NCBI RefSeq assembly: GCF_900637205.1
Contig: NZ_LR134355.1
Location: forward strand, 2,914,001-2,978,000
Length of the DNA: 64,000 nt
Source: Mycolicibacterium chitae
Lineage (GTDB): Bacteria; Actinomycetota; Actinomycetes; Mycobacteriales; Mycobacteriaceae
Reading direction: 5' to 3'
The translations under genes were made by a program, and so were the position numbers. The notes beneath the pieces are model-generated. The model ran no database searches. It was not told the origin of the DNA and saw only the letters and a program-made list of their open reading frames with translations. This document shows positions 57,607-63,721 of this stretch, one piece after another (position 1 is the stretch's first letter; each line of letters opens with the position of its first letter).

Positions 57607-57920
57607 GCGCTCACCTGCTGAACGCACAGGGTGGCGATGTCGCGGTGACCCCCGCGCCACAGTGCGCGGCCTTGACTTACGCTGAACAGCGGCGAAAGGC
57701 CGTGGCGGCGCAGGTGGTCGGCGGCAGCGACCGCTGAGTCGGCCGTCAGCTCGGGGGTAGCGCAGTGGCAGGTCCAGGGGTCTCGGCATCCGCAGTCAAG
57801 GACGGGCAGCCGGTACGTCGCGGCGCGGCGTTGTCTGAGTCCGTAGATATACTGAGTGCATCCCGCTGTTCTGGATTCCGCCCCGTTGCCCGCGGGGCGG
57901 TTTTCTTTTGTAGGCAACAA
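57603..57920 (-). CDS. Small cysteine-rich satellite protein
   Basis: 105 residues if it starts at TTG 57920. The central CGCRDPWTCHC could bind zinc; a helix (SAVAAADHLRRHGL) follows. Its stop overlaps the ATPase start. The start is uncertain: no ATG or GTG exists before the conserved part and the first codons run through a strong hairpin with a T-tract on the opposite strand. Function unknown. Confidence 0.5.
   Translation of the reverse strand: MLPTKENRPAGNGAESRTAGCTQYIYGLRQRRAATYRLPVLDCGCRDPWTCHCATPELTADSAVAAADHLRRHGLSPLFSVSQGRALWRGGHRDIATLCVQQVSA
57848..57909 (+). ncRNA. Candidate small antisense RNA (about 50 nt)
   Basis: On the plus strand a mycobacterial-type -10 box TATACT (57848-57853) is followed 25 bases later by a perfect intrinsic terminator: stem CCGCCCCG (57878-57885) / CGGGGCGG (57893-57900) and TTTTCTTTT (57901-57909). 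No plus-strand gene ends here. A transcript from about 57860 to 57908 would be antisense to the 5' end of the minus-strand replication module, as copy-control RNAs are. No clear -35 box is present. Confidence 0.35.
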
Positions 57921-57960
57921 GTTTGAAGTTCCCTTCCGGTCGTGCAGCCGGTGGATATGC

Positions 57961-58140
57961 CTAGGAGCCTGTGAATGTGTCGAGGTCGCTCTGGCGGATA
58001 CGTAGGAGCTTCGGCCCTACGCGTTGGGCTGGAATGAGTCCCCGCGCAACGTAATTGCGCACGGTGCGGTCGGTGACATTGAGGTAGGCGGCGGCCTGCT
58101 GGAGCGTTAGCAGCGATTCCGCAACTGTCGGGTTCGTCAT
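57961..58140 (-). CDS. Excisionase/AlpA-like helix-turn-helix protein
   Basis: 59 residues. MTNPTVAESLLTLQQAAAYL then NVTDRTVRNYVARGLIPAQR is a MerR/Xis-type winged HTH; the end VGPKLLRIRQSDLDTF is the usual wing. Size and fold match excisionases and the AlpA regulators of satellites, and it lies between the integrase and the replication genes. It could excise the element and switch on the operon. First gene of the leftward operon after the candidate origin region. Confidence 0.85.
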   Translation of the reverse strand: MTNPTVAESLLTLQQAAAYLNVTDRTVRNYVARGLIPAQRVGPKLLRIRQSDLDTFTGS

Positions 58141-58185
58141 GAAAGTGACGGTAGATGTTGCACGCGAACCTGGTCGACTACCGAA

Positions 58186-58290
58186 TGTGGATAACTTGTG
58201 GAATATGCTGCGGTTCTTAATGTTTCAGTCCACAGGCAGCGATATGTCGAGGTTGTCCTAGGTTGTCCTAGGTTGTTCTAAGTTGTTCTC
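58186..58290. other. Candidate replication origin: DnaA-type boxes plus iterons
   Basis: In the 265-base gap between integrase stop and excisionase start there is a perfect TTATCCACA box on the minus strand (58186-58194), two 7-of-9 matches (58197-58205 and 58226-58234), an AT-rich stretch between them (ATAACTTGTGGAATATG, TTCTTAATG) and four tandem 10-bp repeats (58251-58290). The combination looks like a small replicon origin in front of the rep-like ATPase operon; it must also hold the operon promoter. Confidence 0.5.
58251..58290 (+). repeat. Four tandem 10-bp iterons
   Basis: GGTTGTCCTA, GGTTGTCCTA, GGTTGTTCTA and AGTTGTTCTC follow one another without spacer. A period of one helical turn puts all copies on one face of the DNA, suiting cooperative protein binding (replication protein, excisionase or a repressor). 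Confidence 0.85.
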
Positions 58291-58405
58291 GATTTGGATA
58301 CGAACTGTATCCCGTTGCATCCAACAATCAAGCATTGAAATCGCAGGTCAGAGGCAGTGTGCGACAGCGGGAGTTCCGAAACGGCGCCCGCAGAGCCGAG
58401 AAATT

Positions 58406-59587
58406 CTAAGAGTTTTCGCCCGGGTCCGTTTCGGGCGTGTCGGCGGCCAGGTTGCTCAGTGCGGCGGCCATGCGCTGTGCGATTATCCGGTCTCGGCCCT
58501 GGGCTTGATGTTGATAACGCAGCGCAGCTTGTGGTGTCGAGTGCCCCAACCTAGCCATGAGTTCCGCGAGCGTGGCGCCGGTTTGGGCGGCCAGGACTGC
58601 ACCGGAGTGTCGGAGGTCGTGCCACCGTAGGTCGGGACGCTTGGCGGCGGCGCGGGCCTTATAGAAATGTCGGTACAAGGTGGATGGCTGGAGGTAGCCG
58701 CCTCCGCGGGCGGGGAATAGCAGCGCGTCTTTGTCCGGGTCGACGAACGTGTCGAGATGGTGTTGCAATGCCGGGAGGATGTTGGAGGGCAGGACCACGT
58801 CTCGCCGGCCTGCGCTGGATTTGGGGTCGGCTTCTATCCATTCGCCTTTGAGGCGTACCGCGCCGCGGCGGACCATCACCACATCTCCGGTGATGTCGCA
58901 GCGGCGCAGCGCGACGAGTTCACCGAACCGGAGCGCACCCCACGAGGCCAGGAGGGTCATGGCTCGTAGATCTTCGGGCATCGCGGCGACGAGCGCGGCG
59001 AGCTCGTTGTGGTCCAGGGGGCGCGGCTTGATTCGGCGTTCGGTTGAACCCGCTCCCCGGATCTGGCAGGGGTTGGCGTCGAGGAGCTTGTCGTCGGTGA
59101 TGGCGGTCCCGAGGATCGACTTCAACAGTGAGTAGGCGTGCGCTCGGACGGTGGGGGTGTCAGGGTCGAGCTTGCGGTACCAGCGTTCAACGGATTCTCG
59201 GGTGATGCTGGCGACCGGCTTGGCTCCGAACGTCGGGTTGATGTGCTGGGAGAGGAGCTTGGTGTAGTGGTCTTTTGTGCGGGGCTTGAGCGGTTGTCCG
59301 CGGACCATGCGGGTGTTGACCCATTTGGCGGCGTAGTCCTCGAACTTGAGGGCGGCGGCTTTCTTACGGGTTGCCGCTTTCTTGCGTTGCTCGGTGTCGG
59401 CCGGGGGTGACCAGAGTTCGCGGTCGATGTCGCGGCGGCGGTCGGTCAGCCATGCTTCGGCGTCGACCTTGGCGGCGAACGTGCTTGGCGCCGAGTACGT
59501 CTTGCCGTCTGGGGCGGTGTAAGCGGCCTGCCAGCGACCGGAGGACCTCTGTCGGATGCGCCCGAAACTACGCCTCTGCCGTGCCAC
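58406..59587 (-). CDS. int: Tyrosine integrase of satellite
   Basis: 393 residues, GTG start with a GGGAG ribosome site six bases before it. An N-terminal AP2-like arm-binding domain (RRSFGRIRQRSSGRWQAAYT) precedes a SAM-like core-binding domain (residues ~95-175, VNTRMVRGQPLKPRTKDHYT) and the catalytic domain: first Arg in SWGALRFGELVAL near 220, Lys region KSSAGRRDVVLP, HxxR in LRWHDLRHSGAVLA near 325, second His in RLGHSTPQAALRYQH with the Tyr nucleophile near 358. All five key residues are present. It recombines attP with the tRNA-Val site. Arm-type repeats lie just before its start. Confidence 0.95.
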   Translation of the reverse strand: MARQRRSFGRIRQRSSGRWQAAYTAPDGKTYSAPSTFAAKVDAEAWLTDRRRDIDRELWSPPADTEQRKKAATRKKAAALKFEDYAAKWVNTRMVRGQPLKPRTKDHYTKLLSQHINPTFGAKPVASITRESVERWYRKLDPDTPTVRAHAYSLLKSILGTAITDDKLLDANPCQIRGAGSTERRIKPRPLDHNELAALVAAMPEDLRAMTLLASWGALRFGELVALRRCDITGDVVMVRRGAVRLKGEWIEADPKSSAGRRDVVLPSNILPALQHHLDTFVDPDKDALLFPARGGGYLQPSTLYRHFYKARAAAKRPDLRWHDLRHSGAVLAAQTGATLAELMARLGHSTPQAALRYQHQAQGRDRIIAQRMAAALSNLAADTPETDPGENS

Positions 59588-59603
59588 TAGCTCTCCCCCG
59601 TTT

Positions 59604-59620
59604 GGGCAATATATGGGCAA
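59604..59620 (+). promoter_or_regulatory. Paired integrase arm-type sites, attR side
   Basis: GGGCAA at 59604 and 59615, 11 bases apart, in the same orientation as the pair beside attL. They also lie 17 bases upstream of the int start codon, so bound integrase could repress its own gene. Confidence 0.6.
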
Positions 59621-59751
59621 TAACAATAGACATCAGATGCCGAAAAAGATACTTGATTCCTGCGTTTCCTGTGGGTACTGTGTCGCATATCAGCAGGTAA
59701 ACCGCTTGTTGAAGCTGGTCAACAGACTAGCGGGGAGAACGCAAAGATACA

Positions 59752-59781
59752 GGTTCAATCCCAGTATCGCGCACCAGCATT
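59752..59781 (+). repeat. attR core, 30-bp direct repeat
   Basis: Identical to the 3' end of tRNA-Val at 49213-49242 but without the rest of the tRNA. The first mismatch lies immediately outside on each side (A versus T before; TATG versus GCCG after). Confidence 0.95.
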
Positions 59782-60044
59782 TATGCAGCCTGTGTGCAAA
59801 TTCGTTAAAAAGTCAGAATCGGCAGTTCGACAAATCCGAACAATTTGGGCGCGGATTGCCGACCTTGGTGAGAATTCAGCGATCAAAGAGCCTTCGGACT
59901 CCTGCAACTACGTAATCGTCGCACTCATCTAACCCATGTTGCTGCCAGCCAGCCACGCCTAGTTGGGGACTTCCCCGATCCCCACGGAAGTGTCGGACCA
60001 ATCAACTATGGTCCGCCGGAAGAGGACACAACGTGGAGGGGGCG

Positions 60045-60632
60045 ATGGCTGAGAACGGCACGACGACACCACAGGAGCAGCGGCGTCGCGGTCTCAACAA
60101 GAAGATCCTGATCGGCATCGGCATCATTTTGGCGTTGCTCATCGTGGTCGCTTTGGCCACTGGAGAGGACAGCAGCGACGAATCGAAGGCAGACGAGGCC
60201 ACCACCTCGGTACCGACCGAGGACGTCGTTCCACCACCTGCACCGGATCGCGTAACTCCGACAGATGAGCAGGTCGCCGAAGATGCACTTAGGGATGGGC
60301 AGATCGCCGAAGTTGCCGAACAGTACATGAAGACGTCGCTGATGTTCGAGGGCCCGTGGTCGTCATATGCAGAGCGTTGCCTGGCCGATGCAACCCTGGA
60401 CCCAGCGCGCTGCTGGCAGCCCTACGTCAACAACTTCGACTTCAGCAACGGCATCCTGCGGGTCACCCTTCAGGTCGACCGCTCCGATCCCTTCGACAAG
60501 CAGCTCGGAGAAAACGCTGCTACGCACATCGCCCGATTCATCGGCTCGGCCAGGGAGGTGTGGGCAGAGGAAATCAACTGGGTCGAAATCATGGACGGCA
60601 CAGGTGTCCACATAGCCCAGCAGCAGCCCTAG
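60045..60632 (+). CDS. Hypothetical membrane-anchored extracytoplasmic protein
   Basis: 195 residues, unrecognised. Basic N-terminus (QEQRRRGLNKK), one membrane helix at residues ~22-40 (ILIGIGIILALLIVVALAT), an acidic Ser/Thr/Pro linker (SSDESKADEATTSVPTEDVV) and a C-terminal domain of about 120 residues with one cysteine pair (YAERCLADATLDPARCWQP). A GGAGGG ribosome site precedes ATG 60045; GTG 60033 is possible. It lies just outside the satellite and is probably exported and anchored. It is followed 25 bases later by another secreted protein gene. Confidence 0.68.
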   Translation: MAENGTTTPQEQRRRGLNKKILIGIGIILALLIVVALATGEDSSDESKADEATTSVPTEDVVPPPAPDRVTPTDEQVAEDALRDGQIAEVAEQYMKTSLMFEGPWSSYAERCLADATLDPARCWQPYVNNFDFSNGILRVTLQVDRSDPFDKQLGENAATHIARFIGSAREVWAEEINWVEIMDGTGVHIAQQQP

Positions 60633-60657
60633 CCAGGACGAAGGAATGGACACGGAC

Positions 60658-60936
60658 ATGAACGCCAAGTCATTGGTCATCGCCGCCACGGCAGCCGGCT
60701 TCCTATTTGGTGTCCCTCCCATAGCCAGTGCCATACCGGGTCAAGGCCCTGAGCCAGGGTCGGCCTGCCGCCTCGTGGAAGGTACCGATGCCCGACCGAC
60801 CGGCGATGCCTTCTACAGACTGGCCAAGCAACTCCAAGACCAGTACGGGATCGGCGAGAAAGAAGCCGTCGGCCTTATCGACTCAGCGGTGAGCTCGGTA
60901 TATGACGGGAGCAACTTCATGTGTTCGGAGAACTGA
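60658..60936 (+). CDS. Small secreted protein, DUF732-like
   Basis: 92 residues. Signal peptide MNAKSLVIAATAAGFLFGVP with cleavage near IASA-IPG. The mature part has two cysteines (SACRLVE and FMCSEN) and a helical middle (YRLAKQLQDQYGIGEKEAVG, LIDSAVSSVYDGS), the two-Cys helical plan of DUF732 mycobacterial secreted proteins. ATG 60646 has its AAGGA directly adjacent and so is less likely than 60658. Function unknown. Confidence 0.65.
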   Translation: MNAKSLVIAATAAGFLFGVPPIASAIPGQGPEPGSACRLVEGTDARPTGDAFYRLAKQLQDQYGIGEKEAVGLIDSAVSSVYDGSNFMCSEN

Positions 60937-61350
60937 TTGCCAGAGCCAGGTCAGAGCACCGGCACCCGCTGAGCAGCATCAAGCACGCCCTGACGCGTCC
61001 GACTCGGTCAGAGACCTAGATCGCCGGCGCTCGGCCAGCGACGAAGCATTCTAAAGACTCCCCGCAGCGGGATCGTTTCTACGTCTGTGAAGGCAGACCG
61101 CTATGTCGCGCTTTAGCTGACGTGATGAACAACACCCCCGCTAGATTGGGCCCTCGGAAGCGACCACGTGGAGGGTTTCCGCCGGACTACCCAAGATTTG
61201 TTTACGCACTTCATCCGTGTTCTCCCGGCCCGTTGCCAACCCGCCTCATCGTCGACCGGCCCACGTCACACCGCTGGACCGCCAAAAAGGGACACCGCCG
61301 GATCGCCGCCCGCGGTGTTTCAATGCGGGGACAACATCTATGGAGTCCTC
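60937..61350. other. Intergenic stretch without a supportable gene
   Basis: 414 bases. Several short frames are open but show neither coding-like composition nor conserved motifs. I see no RNA gene. Promoter elements for the next gene should lie near its end. Confidence 0.5.
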
Positions 61351-61650
61351 TTGAGCAACGATCCGCACCCCACCATCCAGGTGGACTACGCCCCCGAGCA
61401 CGAGGCGGCGCCCTTCAATGCCGCCGGCGATCCGATCCTGGCGTACCGCTCGACGGCGACCACCGGCGCCACCCGCGACGGCAAGCCGCGCCCGGACGGC
61501 TGGGTGCTGTTCACCGCCGACGGCGAGGAATTCATCACCGGGCTGACCAGCCTGACCGACGTCGATCGCGCCGTCGCCGACGCCGAGGATCACCTGCTGT
61601 GGCTGCGCGAGACGCAGGAGCGCAGCGCGCAGAATTCGCCTTCGGCATAG
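61351..61650 (+). CDS. Small hypothetical protein
   Basis: 99 residues if it starts at TTG 61351, which has GGAG six bases upstream. Sequence is strand-rich (IQVDYAPEHEAAPFNAAGDP, DGWVLFTADGEEFITGLTSL) and ends in a helix (RAVADAEDHLLWLRETQERS). Codon usage becomes typical high-GC exactly from here, while the same frame upstream does not look coding. Function unknown; it is followed by a large hairpin and the monooxygenase gene. Confidence 0.65.
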   Translation: MSNDPHPTIQVDYAPEHEAAPFNAAGDPILAYRSTATTGATRDGKPRPDGWVLFTADGEEFITGLTSLTDVDRAVADAEDHLLWLRETQERSAQNSPSA

Positions 61651-61667
61651 AAGAAGGAACGAAGTAG

Positions 61668-61728
61668 CAGCCGGTTTCGTTATCACCAAGAAGTGCAACC
61701 ACTTCCGCGTGAGTAAGGAAACCGGCTG
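61668..61728 (+). promoter_or_regulatory. 61-nt imperfect hairpin at monooxygenase start
   Basis: CAGCCGGTTTC (61668-61678) pairs perfectly with GAAACCGGCTG (61718-61728); inside, TTATCAC faces GTGAGTAA with one bulge and GAAGTG (61690-61695) pairs with CACTTC (61700-61705) around a CAAC loop. The 3' arm includes the likely ribosome site AAGGA (61715-61719) and ends two bases before TTG 61731, so folding would hide it. It could be a translational control element, a terminator of the upstream gene, or a dispersed palindromic repeat. Confidence 0.5.
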
Positions 61729-61730
61729 AT

Positions 61731-62720
61731 TTGTCTGTGCCACTGAGCATTCTCGACCTGGTCGCCATCGCCGAGGGCGCCACCGCCCGCGACGCGATCG
61801 CCGCCTCGATGGAATCGGCCCGCCTGGCCGACCAACTGGGCTACCGGCGCCTGTGGTTCGCCGAGCACCACAACACCCCGAACCTCGCGGCCAGCGCCAC
61901 CGCACTGCTGATCTCGCAGGCCGCCTCGGTCACCGAGCGCATTCGGGTGGGCTCCGGGGGCGTGATGCTGCCCAACCACGCGCCGCTGACGGTGGCCGAA
62001 CAGTACGGCACCCTGGCCAACATCCACGGCAACCGGATCGACCTGGGCCTGGGCCGCGCCCCGGGCACCGACATGATGACGGCGCAAGCGCTCAGCCGCT
62101 CCTCGGCCGAACCCCAGGCGTTCGCCCAGAGCATCTATGACCTCCAAGGCTGGTTCAGCGCGGACGGCACCGCGCACAGCGCGCCGATCGTCTCGGCCGT
62201 GTCGGCCGGCACCGAGGTCCCCATCTGGGTGCTGGGCTCCACCGTCAACGGCGCCGCGATCGCCGCACAGCTGGGCCTGCCGTTCTCGGTCGCCTCGCAC
62301 TTCGCGCCCGATCAACTCGACGCGGCGATCCGCACCTACCGCGAGATGTTCTCCACCGAGGCGCCGACCGCTCAGATCGACCAGCCCTATGTGATGGCCG
62401 GGATCAACGTGATGGTCGCCGACACCGACGAAGAAGCCCGACGCGAATTCACCGTGGTGCAGCGGATGTTCCTCGACATCCAGCGCAACCGGCGCCGCAA
62501 GATCCAGCCGCCGGTGGACCCGGAGACGCTGGCCGCCCAGGGCGGCGGCACCAACCCGATGCTCGAGTTCACCGCGGTGGGCAGCCCGCAGACCGCCAAG
62601 GCGCAGCTCGACGAGTTCGTCGAACGCACCGGCGCCGACGAACTGATCACCGTCACCTACGCGTTCGACCCCGCGGTGCGCGACCGGTCACTCGAGCTGC
62701 TGGCCAAGACCTGGTTCTGA
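61731..62720 (+). CDS. LLM-class (luciferase-like) flavin-dependent monooxygenase
   Basis: 329-residue TIM barrel of the bacterial luciferase-like family (TIGR03558 type). SARLADQLGYRRLWFAEHHN near residues 30-50 holds the EHHN motif, then GGVMLPNHAPLTVAEQYGTL and LGLGRAPGTD near 105, and GSPQTAKAQLDEFVERTGAD near 285. It would use FMN or F420; the substrate is unknown. Start is TTG 61731 or GTG 61737, both immediately behind the 61-nt hairpin. Confidence 0.9.
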   Translation: MSVPLSILDLVAIAEGATARDAIAASMESARLADQLGYRRLWFAEHHNTPNLAASATALLISQAASVTERIRVGSGGVMLPNHAPLTVAEQYGTLANIHGNRIDLGLGRAPGTDMMTAQALSRSSAEPQAFAQSIYDLQGWFSADGTAHSAPIVSAVSAGTEVPIWVLGSTVNGAAIAAQLGLPFSVASHFAPDQLDAAIRTYREMFSTEAPTAQIDQPYVMAGINVMVADTDEEARREFTVVQRMFLDIQRNRRRKIQPPVDPETLAAQGGGTNPMLEFTAVGSPQTAKAQLDEFVERTGADELITVTYAFDPAVRDRSLELLAKTWF

Positions 62721-62721
62721 G

Positions 62722-62907
62722 CTACTCCCCCAGGTCGCGCCGGTTCAACCGGCGCCGCTTGCCGAGCTTGCGCACGACGGCGACGGGTTCTTTGGTGGCG
62801 CGACCGGCGCCGCGCCGCTTGTGCGGTTTACACATCGCGCAGCCGCGCCACGACCGCGAAGGATGCTGAGCCGACACGTGGACCCCCTGAGGACAACTCC
62901 GCGCCAA
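62722..62907 (-). CDS. Small basic CxxC protein
   Basis: 61 residues. The conserved-looking part is WRGCAMCKPHKRRGAGRA followed by VRKLGKRRRLNRRDLGE: a CxxC pair and strongly basic tail that could bind nucleic acid or metal. I recall short mycobacterial proteins of this type but no function. A shorter form from ATG 62835 would lose one cysteine. It ends one base after the monooxygenase stop on the opposite strand. Confidence 0.5.
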   Translation of the reverse strand: MARSCPQGVHVSAQHPSRSWRGCAMCKPHKRRGAGRATKEPVAVVRKLGKRRRLNRRDLGE

Positions 62908-62924
62908 CGGCGAAGAGAGCCACG

Positions 62925-63332
62925 TTAGTCCGATAGCCCTTGGCGGTCAATCACTTTCGGGGCAGCGCGACGTCGCGTCGCGCCCCACAGCCCCACGCCG
63001 ATCCCGACGACGGCACCGCCGAGGCCCATGACCTGCTGACCGCGCTTCAGATCGCCGTGCACGCTCCAGCCGCCCAACAAGTCCGACGCGTCAGCGCCGC
63101 CGGAGGCCAGAAACCAGCCGCGGGTGTCGCGGCCCCGCAGCGCCGCGCCGGCCAACAGCCCGCCGATGAGCGCGTCGCGGTAGCCCATGGACCGCAGCAG
63201 CAGCCGCGCCGACGGGCCGGGATCCTCGGATTCGCCCCACAGCCGGTTCGCCCGCAGGGGGTCCACCAGGAACGACGCCCCCGAGGCCAGCCGCAGGGCC
63301 CCGACGACGAGTGCTGCGCGGTCGATCGCCAT
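62925..63332 (-). CDS. Small membrane protein, DUF4267-like
   Basis: 135 residues. About three weakly hydrophobic helices (AALVVGALRLASGASFLVDP, YRDALIGGLLAGAALRG, VMGLGGAVVGIGVGLWGA) with a conserved-looking RSMGYRDALIG loop. I suspect DUF4267 but am not certain. ATG 63332 chosen; the frame extends upstream into AT-richer DNA without a ribosome site. Confidence 0.65.
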   Translation of the reverse strand: MAIDRAALVVGALRLASGASFLVDPLRANRLWGESEDPGPSARLLLRSMGYRDALIGGLLAGAALRGRDTRGWFLASGGADASDLLGGWSVHGDLKRGQQVMGLGGAVVGIGVGLWGATRRRAAPKVIDRQGLSD

Positions 63333-63721
63333 GGGGCGAAGCCTAGGAGTTGGGCGCACCCGAGGACGTCGAAGTTGGCTGTTTGGGTTGAACTCGGAAC
63401 GGCAACAGAACATTCACGAACCGAATGCGAAAATCGCCCGAAACTATGGCATAGGTAACAGTTCTGCAACTACAGCAAACATGTCAGGTCGCGAAGCCCT
63501 AATCTGGGGAGACCTGCCGCAGCGGACGTCAGCACAACCCGATGCGACTTCCCAAACCGCCGTTGAACTGGTATTTTCATCGCCATAATCCGCGCACTCC
63601 GGGCCGACAATTGCATTCAAGCCCGTTCGAGATTTGGTAATGCGCGTCACAATTCCCGCGAAGAGTAATCGACGCCGCAAATTTTGCGGGCCCGGAAAAC
63701 TTGTTGTTAACGTCCCGCCGC
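63333..63721. other. Divergent intergenic region, no gene seen
   Basis: 389 bases between divergent genes, clearly lower in GC than the surroundings. Short open frames on both strands show no motif or ribosome site. Promoters for both neighbours should lie here. Confidence 0.5.

Larger units (their letters stand above)
49213..59781. mobile_element. Tail-less phage satellite (cf-PICI / phiRv2-like) in tRNA-Val
   Basis: A perfect 30-bp direct repeat (49213-49242 and 59752-59781) delimits 10.5 kb. Contents from the right: integrase, candidate origin, excisionase-like HTH, RecA-fold ATPase, small genes, HNH, large terminase, portal, MuF-like protein, scaffold, small gene, major capsid, probable adaptor, and one opposite-strand gene at the left end. 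There are no tail, tape measure, lysin, holin or repressor genes, so it could package its DNA into its own heads but would need a helper phage for tails and lysis. Gene overlaps and intact catalytic motifs suggest it is functional and not a decayed prophage. In M. tuberculosis the 10-kb phiRv2 also occupies a tRNA-Val gene. Confidence 0.9.
59588..60044. other. attP arm, attR and host junction, no gene
   Basis: The first 164 bases are the attP arm upstream of int, with the paired GGGCAA sites at 59604-59620. The att core is at 59752-59781. The remaining 263 bases belong to the host flank and hold no supportable gene; composition is less GC-rich than the core genome. Confidence 0.6.

Noticed and set aside
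58251..58290. Short tandem repeats taken as a possible CRISPR array
   Set aside because: Units are 10 bp without spacers, and there are no cas genes; iterons or operators fit better.
49213..59781. Full-length prophage
   Set aside because: 10.5 kb has no room for tail, lysis or immunity genes; the structural genes stop at a head adaptor and a terminator.
59556..59915. Plus-strand frame running over attR
   Set aside because: It spans the integrase gene start and the recombination core and is not a conserved protein; an accident of the junction.
61168..61350. In-frame N-terminal extension of the small gene at 61351
   Set aside because: Residues are low-complexity and unlike coding sequence, while TTG 61351 has a ribosome site and composition changes there.
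61668..61728. Integron attC site
   Set aside because: The imperfect palindrome lacks the GTTRRRY/RYYYAAC boxes and no integron integrase is near.
61535..61783. Minus-strand frame of 82 residues across the 61-nt hairpin
   Set aside because: It overlaps two better-supported plus-strand genes and has no ribosome site; the peptide-like stretch comes from the palindrome.
63444..63680. Minus-strand frame of 78 residues in the divergent intergenic region
   Set aside because: No motif, no ribosome site, and low GC typical of promoter DNA.
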